From contig NZ_CANMYE010000003.1 of NCBI RefSeq assembly GCF_947502065.1, forward strand, positions 310,001 to 374,000: a stretch of DNA of 64,000 bases. Reading direction: 5' to 3'. Source of the DNA: an uncultured Pseudoteredinibacter sp. (GTDB lineage: Bacteria; Pseudomonadota; Gammaproteobacteria; Pseudomonadales; Cellvibrionaceae). Below are positions 54,701 to 62,961 of this stretch, piece after piece. Under the pieces are notes generated by a model. The model had not been told where the DNA came from and did no database searches. It was given only the letters and a program-made list of their open reading frames with translations. Numbering within the stretch: position 1 is the first letter of the stretch; each line of letters opens with the position of its first letter. Made by a program: the position numbers and the translations under genes.

Positions 54701-55502
54701 TATGCTTGTTAATATTGGCGATGGTAGTACGGCCAACAGAAATAGTTTTGATACAGGGCAAGACGGTGTTCAAGCCGTATCAAGCAGTACTGGACAACTC
54801 GAGGTCCACATCAATAATAACCTGCGCACCAATGGCACGGGCACGGGCTTTAATGTAGGAGCGTTTAACGCAAGCCGTATTAATTTTACCATTCAAAATA
54901 ATCAGATTACCGACACTGGGTCAACCGGGATCAACGCCAATAGTGCGAATACGACTAATGCCAGTAACATCTTAGGCCTAATTAATAATAATACCGTTAG
55001 CCGAGTCGGCCGAGGTGGCACAGGCTTTTACATTAGCAATGTTATCGAAGGTGCCGGCAACGGCATTGTAGAAATTAAAAATAACGTTCTTAGTGGCGGC
55101 ACCGGCAACCCAAATATTAATGGTGATTCCGGCATCAGGGTCCAAGCGAGAGATCCAAGCAACCAAGGAAGCCTTAGCATGGACGTAACTATAGAAGGTA
55201 ATACTGTTTCAGGCACAGGGTTTCGCGGGATTGAAGTGGAATCTGGTTCAAGTGCTGGCGGTACAGGAGAGCTGCTGTGCTTAAATATAAGCAATAACAA
55301 TTCTACAACCGCTAGCGGCGACCCAGGATATCGTTTAAGACAACGCCCTGGTACAACATTTAACTTAGATGGTTTTATTGGTAACGGAACGAGCTCTGGC
55401 GATATCAGCACTCATATCAATACAACTAAATCCAACACCGGTACAACAAGCATCAGCATCGGCAGTGCATTTAGCGCAGCCAGTTGTAGCACCCTACCGT
55501 AA
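51729..55502 (+). CDS. Large exported protein: internal IPTL-CTERM-like segment, two cadherin-like repeats, right-handed beta-helix
   Basis: 1257 residues. Signal peptide (MLRFCLALLASLCFFTLNTDAQA). Residues 25-150 form a small domain; 153-178 is an IPTL-CTERM-like sorting segment (VPTLGWLALAMGVLLFVSG then RKHLPKR), normally the last residues of a protein. A second hydrophobic segment follows at 180-200, then two cadherin/Ig-like repeats (258-350, 353-458; DPEGQNLSFT, YVGSDSFTIEV, YNGTDSFSYY). RIWFVDSSAS at 461 begins a parallel beta-helix of about 750 residues rich in N, S, G and T. The hydrophobic pair could form a membrane hairpin. Probably cell-surface or anchored; function unknown. Confidence 0.8.
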   Translation: MLRFCLALLASLCFFTLNTDAQAQSTYRIYFDTDDNNATGCNPAGFPAVLGAEYELSIALSAAPVTVSSTELAQCSGASFGPSASVSPAALGSNTGSGGSDVIEAQLSFAQLGIVDASNVRIYFTSEGGGQADIIGAASRIDIALTPLAPTAVPTLGWLALAMGVLLFVSGRKHLPKRLPQLAVFIIMLPLLSIPLAWAVVISVDGLTSDWSSVSSAGTDPADDAGSAAADLQAAFLTDDGRNLYLRLDVNELENQSPVVSALSFSVPEDIAQSLALSASDPEGQNLSFTIASGPSNGSLSAVSSTGSDSASVSYTSDLNYVGSDSFTIEVSDGSSSSTATVNITVTPVNDAPTLSGSANNQSATGNVFIEPGSANSLRSGLTIVDPDSNSFSVSLANTAGTNSLTTSNGATVTLLDSNSGTYRYNPAAGYNGTDSFSYYICDNANACTQASAVSVTVSDRIWFVDSSASTAGDGRLSSPFQKLSGSNSFGSDAADSTGDTIYLRGGNYQGELALKNGQKLIGSMSNSTLASISGITLASHSGSIDNPDNSNTIISNASGNAVSIAQNNLIHGIEIGDAINKVIGTGFGNLEVKVTEFSGAGRILALSTGTVDINVSSMQSTSSSSQAISFINVDGNVVAGLASSIAGANLNAVDLSDATNLNFSFAGTINSSGQNNLAIRANNISAGTLLFSGNLIDDGNVGGGVEFTNSSATLQISSLSKQINTASNRGIYINNNTGGQFQMSNGGLQLQSSSGLSAEFFNGGTVEITGPNNTINTSTGTAISVVNTNIASNNLNFQSISSSGAANTIFLNNTGGAGGLVVTGTEGNLDANYSGGRISNSSSSAIFASNTANLSLRDMRIENSTLHHLDATSVTGLSLEAVDFDTAGVGAIGEGAIQGSQLSNLSVSNSRFNAGGNSASEHGFVINNLFGNSTIQGSQFTNSATLQFYINNTSNSGGTDTVNFLANQFSSHNGIFFGDHLSIEAGGTSNMLVNIGDGSTANRNSFDTGQDGVQAVSSSTGQLEVHINNNLRTNGTGTGFNVGAFNASRINFTIQNNQITDTGSTGINANSANTTNASNILGLINNNTVSRVGRGGTGFYISNVIEGAGNGIVEIKNNVLSGGTGNPNINGDSGIRVQARDPSNQGSLSMDVTIEGNTVSGTGFRGIEVESGSSAGGTGELLCLNISNNNSTTASGDPGYRLRQRPGTTFNLDGFIGNGTSSGDISTHINTTKSNTGTTSISIGSAFSAASCSTLP

Positions 55503-55542
55503 GTTCTTAGCAGGATAAAAAATAATCTAAGCTATAAACCCC

Positions 55543-55575
55543 AAAAAGGGGGCGCATAATACGCCCCCTTTTTTA
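55543..55575 (+). terminator. Terminator of the large exported protein gene
   Basis: Stem AAAAAGGGGGCG / CGCCCCCTTTTT with a 7-nt loop and a T tract; usable in both directions. Confidence 0.9.
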
Positions 55576-55683
55576 TGGCAGCAGAGCTGCTCTTTTCCAT
55601 TAATACTCAACTCCACTTGCCTTTGCCCTGCTTTAGCAATAATATCGAACGATCGTTCACTCAAACAATTAAGCGAGCAGTAG

Positions 55684-55971
55684 ATGTCAGAAGTTAACCT
55701 TTTAGTCCGCGTCAGCGCCCATGAAGAAAGTATCGAAGCTTTAAAAGCCGAGATGCATAAAGCCCAAGAGATTACCCGCCAAGAACCTGGCTGCCTGCGT
55801 TATCAGTTCTATCAAGATCGCAAGGCCCCTACTATGTTCTATGTGCAGGAATGCTACCAAGATAAAGACGCCTTCTTGGCGCACGCCAATTCAGAGCATA
55901 TGGCCGCCTATTTAGCGGCCACCAAGGATATGGTCAAATCCGTAGATATGCACAAAGTTGATCCGATATAG
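55684..55971 (+). CDS. Antibiotic-biosynthesis-monooxygenase (ABM) domain protein
   Basis: 95 residues. Typical ABM ferredoxin-like fold: NLLVRVSAHEESIEALKAEMHKAQEITRQEPGCLRYQFYQDRKAPTMFYVQECYQDKDAFLAHANSEHM. The group includes quinol monooxygenase (YgiN) and many stress-related proteins; activity is not predictable. Dimeric and cytoplasmic. Converges with the AraC gene. Confidence 0.9.
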   Translation: MSEVNLLVRVSAHEESIEALKAEMHKAQEITRQEPGCLRYQFYQDRKAPTMFYVQECYQDKDAFLAHANSEHMAAYLAATKDMVKSVDMHKVDPI

Positions 55972-55986
55972 CGTAGGCAACTACGA

Positions 55987-56976
55987 TCAATCCGCTAATG
56001 ACTGCAATGCCTTCTGGTAGGCTTTTGGTGTGGTACCAAAACGCCGCTTGAAGGCTGCAACAAAATTACCAGCGTGCTCATAGCCTATAGATTCTGCAAT
56101 CTGAGCTACAGAAAGATCGCCAATATGAAGCTGCTGCTGAGCCTTTTGCATGCGTAGCGATAAAAGGTAATCACTCATGGAGCAGCCAGTTACGGCTTTA
56201 AAACAGTTTTTTAAACGAGTTTTACCAATACCTAAGCGTTTTACCAACTCATCTTGGGTTGGCGGTGTTTGCATTTCTAATTGCAAAATATCTTGGGCTT
56301 CTCGTATTTGTTCTAGCTCCCGAGGCGAAACTTGCTTACATTGCTCTTGCAACTCGTGCCGCCCTATTTCATCGATGGCATAACATAGCAGCTCTGTCGA
56401 TTTAGCCTGCAAGAAAGCCATATTCCATGGCCCCCTTTCCTTTTGCTCAAATAAGGACTTTGCAGCCGCAAGCATTTGAGTTCCCATGGCATAACTGCTT
56501 ACATAACGATCTTCACCTGCAGTAGCTTGCAAGATAGCTTGGGGCAGTTGTTCGTTTTCTATAGCAAAGGGCATCTCATTAAAGACACTAGGCGGGCAGA
56601 CCAACATCAGTAACTGGTAAGGCTGCCCGGCATCGGCTTGGTCGGTGATTTTTTCGCCGCCTCCACCATAGCCCATCAGAAAGCGTCCTGGCCCCATGCG
56701 CACATCCACACCATCTGCTTGAAGCACATTCTCACCGGCGGTTTTGAAACAAAACACCAACTGCTCTTGTGGAATGCTTATCGCCGCAGCTTCTCCACTG
56801 CAACTTTTTAGATCTAGAACTCGCAGCAAAATTTTCCCAGGCAGCTGATACAGCGCTTCATAGCCCACTTCGTTGTGGGTGTCATGCTCAATGTAATGAT
56901 TAGCATCTCGCTGTTGATATCGACTTGGATCTGAAAAGGGTAGATTCTGAGAGCGCCGTTCTTTCTTATCTGTCAT
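55987..56976 (-). CDS. AraC-family transcriptional regulator
   Basis: 329 residues from ATG at 56976, with GGAAG 5 nt upstream; a GTG at 56988 overlaps that site. The C-terminal double HTH is complete: PPTQDELVKRLGIGKTRLKNCFKAVTGCSMSDYLLSLRMQKAQ, then LSVAQIAESIGYEHAGNFVAAFKRRFGTTPKAYQK. The N-terminal cupin-like sensor resembles PchR/YbtA relatives. Divergent from the serine hydrolase gene, which is its likely target. Confidence 0.9.
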   Translation of the reverse strand: MTDKKERRSQNLPFSDPSRYQQRDANHYIEHDTHNEVGYEALYQLPGKILLRVLDLKSCSGEAAAISIPQEQLVFCFKTAGENVLQADGVDVRMGPGRFLMGYGGGGEKITDQADAGQPYQLLMLVCPPSVFNEMPFAIENEQLPQAILQATAGEDRYVSSYAMGTQMLAAAKSLFEQKERGPWNMAFLQAKSTELLCYAIDEIGRHELQEQCKQVSPRELEQIREAQDILQLEMQTPPTQDELVKRLGIGKTRLKNCFKAVTGCSMSDYLLSLRMQKAQQQLHIGDLSVAQIAESIGYEHAGNFVAAFKRRFGTTPKAYQKALQSLAD

Positions 56977-57110
56977 CGAGTCTTCCACGCGACTATTCGC
57001 ATAACTTTTATGGCCAAGCCCATAAATTTTGCTCGGCCATTTTTGTTACATTAAACCTTAGCCAAGTAAATGATCAAGCCCAAAGGGCTCAATGTAGTAT
57101 GGATAAGACT

Positions 57111-58322
57111 ATGAAAAAACCATTAATTATAGGCCTCAGCGTCACCTTGCTGGTGCTAATAGCCGCTGGATTATATTTTAAGCGCGATATACAGCGTGCT
57201 CATTTTGTCGCGTCGTTATTTAATGGCCAAGAGCAATATCAAACCTTTGGCCGCCTAGCGGAGATATTCCCCGTTAGCACCATGAGCCCCTCTCCTACTC
57301 CCTATACTTTTGCTAAGGGCACAGAGATCACTTTACCGGAGCATTTTAGTTACGATGGCATACGCTACTCCAGCGAGCAGTTTATTAGCGATACTGACAC
57401 TTCTGCTTTATTGGTGATTCATCAGGGCAATATTCGCTTTGAACGATACTGGCTAAGTGGCGGCCCAGATGTTAACTGGCTATCTATGTCGGTCGCAAAG
57501 AGTTTTATCGCCACCGGTATTGGCATAGCTGTTGGCGAAGGTTCCATCGATGTGCAAAAACCCATTATCGACTACCTGCCTAGCCTCAAAGGTTCGGCTT
57601 ATGATCAAGCCACGGTTGAGCATGTGTTGCAAATGTCTTCCGGCGCCGCCTGGAATGAGGACTATAGCAACCCTGATTCAGACGTATTGCGCTTAGGTAG
57701 AATCATGGCCATGGGTGGCTCGCTCGATGAATTTGTACCCAGCCTAATCAGCGAAAATACTCCAGGTACTGTGAATCACTATAATTCCGCCGACACCCAA
57801 GCTTTAGGTATGCTACTAGCCGCGGCTACAGGCCGCTCTGTAACAGATTACCTGCAGGAAAAGGTATGGCAGCCATTGGGCATGAATTCACCGGGCTATT
57901 GGCTAATTGATGATTTCAATGTTGAAATGGCTTTTGCGGGGCTGAACGCTACGGCCAGGGATTATGCCAAACTGGGCGAGCTCTATCGTTTAAATGGCTT
58001 ATGGCAAGGTAAGCAACTTTTAAGTCCACAATGGATCGAAAAATCCACCACGGTACAAGCTCCTCACTTGCGCCCAGGTATTCATGAATTGTTTCCGCTA
58101 GGTTATGGCTACCAATGGTGGATACCTGAGGGCAAGGAAGGTGAATACTCTGCCATTGGGGTCTACAACCAATTTATCTATGTAAACCCTAGCCGCGATT
58201 TAGTCATCGTAAAACTATCGGCGAATTCCGAGTACGGCACGACTGAAGGTGAAGCGAGCAATAAAGAAATGGCGACGTTTGAGCTGCTGCGTGCGATTGG
58301 CCAACAGTTTCCAGCAAATTAA
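57111..58322 (+). CDS. Serine hydrolase, class C beta-lactamase-related
   Basis: 403 residues from ATG at 57111; 57099 is an equal alternative. N-terminal membrane anchor (KKPLIIGLSVTLLVLIAAGLYF). SxxK motif is SMSVAKSF, YxN-type motif is HYNSAD, and GYQWW and YVNPSRDLVIVKLS sit where the KTG strand lies. EstB/6-aminohexanoate-dimer hydrolase-like members of this family are esterases or peptidases, not necessarily lactamases. Divergent from an AraC-type regulator. Confidence 0.88.
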   Translation: MKKPLIIGLSVTLLVLIAAGLYFKRDIQRAHFVASLFNGQEQYQTFGRLAEIFPVSTMSPSPTPYTFAKGTEITLPEHFSYDGIRYSSEQFISDTDTSALLVIHQGNIRFERYWLSGGPDVNWLSMSVAKSFIATGIGIAVGEGSIDVQKPIIDYLPSLKGSAYDQATVEHVLQMSSGAAWNEDYSNPDSDVLRLGRIMAMGGSLDEFVPSLISENTPGTVNHYNSADTQALGMLLAAATGRSVTDYLQEKVWQPLGMNSPGYWLIDDFNVEMAFAGLNATARDYAKLGELYRLNGLWQGKQLLSPQWIEKSTTVQAPHLRPGIHELFPLGYGYQWWIPEGKEGEYSAIGVYNQFIYVNPSRDLVIVKLSANSEYGTTEGEASNKEMATFELLRAIGQQFPAN

Positions 58323-58350
58323 CGCTAACTTAAACCCCGAAATAAAGCCC

Positions 58351-59157
58351 CTATTGAAGAGTTCTCTCGATCAAACGCTGCAGTTCATGAATCACCATTT
58401 CAGGTTCATCGAACTGCGGATAATGATAACTTTTTTTAGTTAGCACGACCTGCCCCCGGGGAAAAGATTCGGCCCATTGTTTATGCAGCATTCCCCACTT
58501 CTCTCGCCCTTCATCGCTAAAGAATAATACCGCAGGGTTCTCATATTTCTTAACTGAAGCAATAACCGTCACAGGAACATCAGGGATCGCAGGGTAATCA
58601 GGTAGGGGGCGTTTAGCCCAAAAGTCGAGGTACTGATTCGACATCCCATTAGCCATATCATCGCGTTTAATTTGCGCAATTTCTTTCTCAGCTTGAGCAA
58701 GGTCTATTTCGCGCATTATATCTACATCATGTTCTGAGGCAGGCTCAATCAACATCAGCGCAGAGATTTTATCGGGATAGGCTGCAGCAAAGACTCTTGC
58801 GATATAGGCTCCGTATGAATGCGCCACATACACTACGGGTTCGTCGACTTTCAACTCTTTGAGCAATAACAGTGCCTCTTGGGCATACTCTTCTGAGCTG
58901 TAGTTTTTACGTAGTTTTTGTGAATTGCCATTACCAACTCGAGAATATCGTATGACGGTTCCTAGCTTTGCAAAACCTTCTACAACCGACTCCCAATCAC
59001 TTAAACCCGCTGAGCCTCCTGCCTCAAGAAAAATCACCGGCCGCCCCTGGCCTGTAATTTCATACTCTATACTTAGGCCTTTCACCTTAGCTAAACTCAG
59101 CTCAGCATGAGAGAAGGCAGAGCACCCTAGCAGCAGTACAAGCAAAAACAAACGCAT
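58351..59157 (-). CDS. Exported alpha/beta hydrolase
   Basis: 268 residues from ATG at 59157, which gives a signal peptide (MRLFLLVLLLGCSAFSHAE). Alpha/beta-hydrolase fold with the elbow AHSYGAYIARVF (G-x-S-x-G relaxed to HSYG), an oxyanion strand VIFLEAGGSAGLSDW, an Asp-containing VTVIASVKKYE region and His in KKSYHYPQFDEPEMV. Periplasmic lipase or esterase of unknown substrate. Its start is 1 bp after the stop of the tautomerase gene, so the two form an operon. Confidence 0.85.
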   Translation of the reverse strand: MRLFLLVLLLGCSAFSHAELSLAKVKGLSIEYEITGQGRPVIFLEAGGSAGLSDWESVVEGFAKLGTVIRYSRVGNGNSQKLRKNYSSEEYAQEALLLLKELKVDEPVVYVAHSYGAYIARVFAAAYPDKISALMLIEPASEHDVDIMREIDLAQAEKEIAQIKRDDMANGMSNQYLDFWAKRPLPDYPAIPDVPVTVIASVKKYENPAVLFFSDEGREKWGMLHKQWAESFPRGQVVLTKKSYHYPQFDEPEMVIHELQRLIERTLQ

Positions 59158-59158
59158 A

Positions 59159-59494
59159 CTAGTTTTCCAGTTTCGCATAGCTCGGTGTATCCATATCAAC
59201 CACCTCCACCGTAAAAGAGCAATTTTTAATTGCTAGGCCTTGCAGGCCACCTAAAACTATCTTGGCCAATTCAGTTTTTTGCTCAGTGCTGCGCCCCAAT
59301 AGAATCTTCAAAACAATATGTACAAAACCCCTCGAGCTATTGCCTACTTTATAGTCACTATATTTAGCCGCCCGAAGCTTTACATCATCCCCGTTTTTTG
59401 AAAATAGACCTGAAGCGACAACAGTATCGAACACAGTCTCTATAAGTGGCTCAGCGCTAAGGTTTTCAGAATGTTCAATAATGCAGTGGGGCAT
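59159..59494 (-). CDS. 5-carboxymethyl-2-hydroxymuconate isomerase-like tautomerase
   Basis: 111 residues from ATG at 59494 (GGAG 7 nt upstream); the open frame runs to 59575. It begins MPHCIIEHSENL, so after Met removal Pro is the catalytic N-terminal base. Pattern IIEHSENLSAE, KYSDYKVGNSSRGFVHIVLKILLGRSTEQKTELAKIVLGGL matches CHMI (HpaF), which acts in homoprotocatechuate degradation. No other hpa genes lie nearby, so the present substrate may differ. Confidence 0.9.
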   Translation of the reverse strand: MPHCIIEHSENLSAEPLIETVFDTVVASGLFSKNGDDVKLRAAKYSDYKVGNSSRGFVHIVLKILLGRSTEQKTELAKIVLGGLQGLAIKNCSFTVEVVDMDTPSYAKLEN

Positions 59495-59689
59495 TTTTAT
59501 CTCCAGTGGCAAGGTACTTTGCAGTTGCAAAGTGATTAGACAAAGTCTCTGCAAGCAAATAAGGGAGTATAACAAATACTGCTCTTGCGCATCGCATCTG
59601 ACACACTAACTGTTCCAAATCACACTTTACAGCTTATCGTCGCCCAAGGAGTATAGAGAAATCACAAACTCTATTAACGCAGGATTTTT

Positions 59690-60361
59690 ATGGATACTAT
59701 CGACGCAATTAAAACTCGCATTTCTACGCGCGCCTTTCTTGATACTCCGATCAGCCAGGCCGAGGTGGAAGAGATACTAGATATTGCGCGCTTCTCGCCT
59801 TCAAGCTCTAACCTTCAACCATGGGGCACCGTGGTTCTCGCTGGTGACTCTCGCAAAGCAGCTACCGACTTAGCTCTAAACACGCTAATGAAAAACCCTG
59901 CTGGAGAAGCCGATGAGTTTCCGGTATACCCTGACAATCTGCCGCAAAAATATCAGGATCGCCGTGCTGGCGTGGGCAAAGCCATGTATGAACTTATGGG
60001 TATAGAAAGACAAGACGAAGCCGCACGCCAAGCTTGGGCAGTCGATAACTTTAATTTCTACGGCGCACCGGTAGCTATCTTTTTTACCATCGATCGTGTT
60101 CACGGCCGCAACCAATGGGCATCGCTCGGTATGTTTATGCAGACAGTCTGCCTAGTCGCCCATGCCAAGGGATATGGCACTTGTATGCAGGAGATTTGGG
60201 CAATGGTTCGCAACTCTTTACACAGCCATTTACAGTTAGATGACAAAGACGTTATATACGCTGGTCTCGCGCTGGGACACCCAGATAAGAGTAAAGCCGT
60301 TAACAGCTTGCGTACAGAGCGCGAAGCCGTATCAGGCTTCTCTCAATTTTCTGGTTTTTAG
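59690..60361 (+). CDS. Nitroreductase-family protein
   Basis: 223 residues. FMN-binding RISTRAFLDTPIS at the start, SPSSSNLQPWGTVVLAG, a central FYGAPVAIFFTIDR and GMFMQTVCLVAHAKGYGTCMQE, and a C-terminal GLALGHPD. Reduces quinones, nitroaromatics or related electrophiles using NAD(P)H; dimeric and cytoplasmic. Monocistronic; no regulator adjacent. Confidence 0.93.
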   Translation: MDTIDAIKTRISTRAFLDTPISQAEVEEILDIARFSPSSSNLQPWGTVVLAGDSRKAATDLALNTLMKNPAGEADEFPVYPDNLPQKYQDRRAGVGKAMYELMGIERQDEAARQAWAVDNFNFYGAPVAIFFTIDRVHGRNQWASLGMFMQTVCLVAHAKGYGTCMQEIWAMVRNSLHSHLQLDDKDVIYAGLALGHPDKSKAVNSLRTEREAVSGFSQFSGF

Positions 60362-60601
60362 GGCTTAGTGCCCAGCCACATTCGGATTTACTTAGCTTAA
60401 GCTGGGCTATCTACCACTGCAGTAAACTTGAGGCTTTAGGCCAAATGATTTTTGTACTGCAGTTGCCTTATCGGTTCCAATACTGTGCATTCTTTCAATC
60501 ATTAACTCATTCTCAATACTGCTTGATTTGAGCCTTTTGTAGCAGCTAAACGCTGGGTAAAAGATAGTAATTGAAGCCCATTAAAAATTAACTATGCCAT
60601 C

Positions 60602-62548
60602 TTACACCGCCGTGCTATTTGATTGCTGATCAAACAGCTGCTTTGCCTCGCTTGCACAATACTGTTTGACACAGTCTCTACCATTACTTTTGGCCTGATA
60701 GAGCGCTTCATCAGCTTGCTCCAAAAGCTTACCAAAACTCAAGGAGAGTTCCGACCTAAACGCCACCCCCACGCTTACAGTAGGGCACTTAATTCCACCC
60801 ACCACTTTTTCTTTTAACTTATCGGAGAAGGAACAGGCAAGTGACAAGGCCACATTTTCGGCATCACTATTAACAACAAAAAGGAACTCTTCACCACCCA
60901 AGCGGCCAAAGCGCACCGACTCACTGCAGAAGCTAGAAGCCACCAATGCTATGTATTGAAGCACCCTATCACCCTGAGCATGACCAAAACTATCGTTAAT
61001 ATTTTTAAAGTGATCAACATCGATTAGCAATACGGAGAACTGCCCTCCAGCATCAGACAACTGCTCACCAAATGCAATAATAGACCGACGGTTTGGCACC
61101 GAGGTCAAGGCATCATACTCGGCTAGAAACTTTAATTTCTTTTCATTTCTTAAGGCAATAACCATCATGGCTACCAAAGATAAAATGAGCAATAAAGCCA
61201 ACACAATAATGAGCACAGAAACTCGAAACTTGTCTTTTTCTGACTTCAGCTCAAGCTCTTTGAATTGATTATCTTGCATTAAGCGCTCTACTTTTAAAGT
61301 TTCAGCCTCGAAATCAAAACGAGCCCGCTCTACTTCAGCCGTCATCAAGCGCACATGATCACTGCGCTCAAGATACAACTGATGCACCCTTTCAAAGAGC
61401 TCAGCCGATTGTTGGTATTCTCCTAAACCATAATAAGCCTCGGCCCTAAGCCGTAACATTTCGCTGCCATATTCAGCCCAGGATTTCTCTGTAAGTTCTG
61501 CTTCGATGGCTTGGCAGTTTTCTAGCACTGCTTTAAAATCTCCCGACAAAAGAGAATAGTTCGACCTTGCCAAAAAATAGCGAATTCTTATTGAGGTAGA
61601 CTGAACCAATGAAAATACCTTTTGAGCTTTCTCCAAGTAGATCTTTGCGGAATCTAGTCTGTTTTGTTTTACAAAGAAATTAACCATAGAGCTAGCAAAA
61701 TCTAAATGCCGCCCTTTATCAGCCGTTTTAGATTGCTGCAGGCTCTCTTCGAGCTGCTTGTAATAAACAATGGCTTGTTCAAAGTTACCCAGACGATAAT
61801 AGGCATCTGCAATTTGATTCAGATCATATTTAATATTTCGAGCATTTCCGGTTAACCTGTCAAACTCTAAGGCCCGTTTAAAAAAATCTGCAGCATCGGC
61901 ATCACGCCACATATGCCTATATACATAGCCAGTCCGATAGTTCATTTCTGCCTGCCATGCATAGCCCTGCTGCTTCTTATTATTAGGCAACATTTTTTCC
62001 GATAGCATTGCCTGGGCCTTTTGGTAACTTGCAAAAGCTTGCGAAAAATTCTTTTCCCCAGAGTAAACATCACCCAATATCAGAGCACTGTGAAACGCAA
62101 TCTGATAATCACCTGTAGCTTCGGCATCTTGTATAACTTCGATCAACCACGGTTTGGACTGATCACCCTTAGACAAATTGGCATAGGCCAAGCCTAGCAA
62201 CATCTTGCTATAGCGAAGAAAGGAAGGAGAAACCGGAGATTGCTCATGGATAGCAAGTAGCTTTCGCCGTGCGTCAATTGACTCTTGCAGCTTTCCTGTT
62301 CGTACAAGCGCGTTTTGATAATAAAGATAGAACTCACCTTGAATAGCAAGAGAGTATGATGGAAGTTGCTCAATATAGGCTTCAAGCTTTTGCCTCTCTT
62401 GCAAATCGGACTTCATCAGAAAACGCTCTTTTTCAATCTTGGATAAAAGATCTGGAAGCCCTTCTGCCCAAAGCTGGGGTGCCCCACTGATTATGGTGGC
62501 GGCAAACATAGAAATTAACAGCAGCCATGCTTTATTCTTATTTCGCAT
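60602..62548 (-). CDS. TPR-repeat diguanylate cyclase
   Basis: 648 residues. Signal peptide, about 380 residues of tetratricopeptide-like repeats (YAWQAEMNYRTGYVYRH, ADAYYRLGNFEQAIVYYKQLEESL, AEAYYGLGEYQQSAELFERV), a transmembrane helix (VSVLIIVLALLLILSLVAMMVIAL), and GGDEF with an active-site GRLGGEEF, EYDALTSVPNRRS and DHFKNINDSFGHAQGDRVLQ. The periplasmic TPR sensor probably controls cyclic-di-GMP synthesis in the cytoplasm. No inhibitory RxxD is seen at the usual place. Confidence 0.92.
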   Translation of the reverse strand: MRNKNKAWLLLISMFAATIISGAPQLWAEGLPDLLSKIEKERFLMKSDLQERQKLEAYIEQLPSYSLAIQGEFYLYYQNALVRTGKLQESIDARRKLLAIHEQSPVSPSFLRYSKMLLGLAYANLSKGDQSKPWLIEVIQDAEATGDYQIAFHSALILGDVYSGEKNFSQAFASYQKAQAMLSEKMLPNNKKQQGYAWQAEMNYRTGYVYRHMWRDADAADFFKRALEFDRLTGNARNIKYDLNQIADAYYRLGNFEQAIVYYKQLEESLQQSKTADKGRHLDFASSMVNFFVKQNRLDSAKIYLEKAQKVFSLVQSTSIRIRYFLARSNYSLLSGDFKAVLENCQAIEAELTEKSWAEYGSEMLRLRAEAYYGLGEYQQSAELFERVHQLYLERSDHVRLMTAEVERARFDFEAETLKVERLMQDNQFKELELKSEKDKFRVSVLIIVLALLLILSLVAMMVIALRNEKKLKFLAEYDALTSVPNRRSIIAFGEQLSDAGGQFSVLLIDVDHFKNINDSFGHAQGDRVLQYIALVASSFCSESVRFGRLGGEEFLFVVNSDAENVALSLACSFSDKLKEKVVGGIKCPTVSVGVAFRSELSLSFGKLLEQADEALYQAKSNGRDCVKQYCASEAKQLFDQQSNSTAV

Positions 62549-62961
62549 CTTTAACCTGACTCACTAGACTCGTAATCACAGCTATTCAGGCTAATGGGGC
62601 TTGAGCGCCTCCCCGTTTCCCCTGAGTATCTTAGTTAAAGCTAACACACTTAAGTTGGGGCCCGAGTCCACCATTCATACAATTAACGCTTAGTTATTAA
62701 CCAGATAAATTACAAACTAGCACTTTATAATCAATCATGAGATTCAGATATCACATCCACGACCCTTCATGATCAACGCAGCCTATATCAAGCGCTGAGC
62801 ACAGCCTTAGCTAATTGAGATTATAAAACGTGAAATGACATCACACGCCCCAAAAACTGATCACTTTTCGAGCACTTTATTGTGAAAATGGAAGCTTGAT
62901 GGTCAAGCGGCCCTGGGGCACACTAAGCGCCGTTTCTCTAATATAGGCTAAGGATGTCAAA
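62549..62961. other. Intergenic region before the final gene
   Basis: No gene seen. GCTTGA-N3-TCAAGC at 62894-62908 is a small palindrome just upstream of the partial membrane-protein gene. Confidence 0.4.
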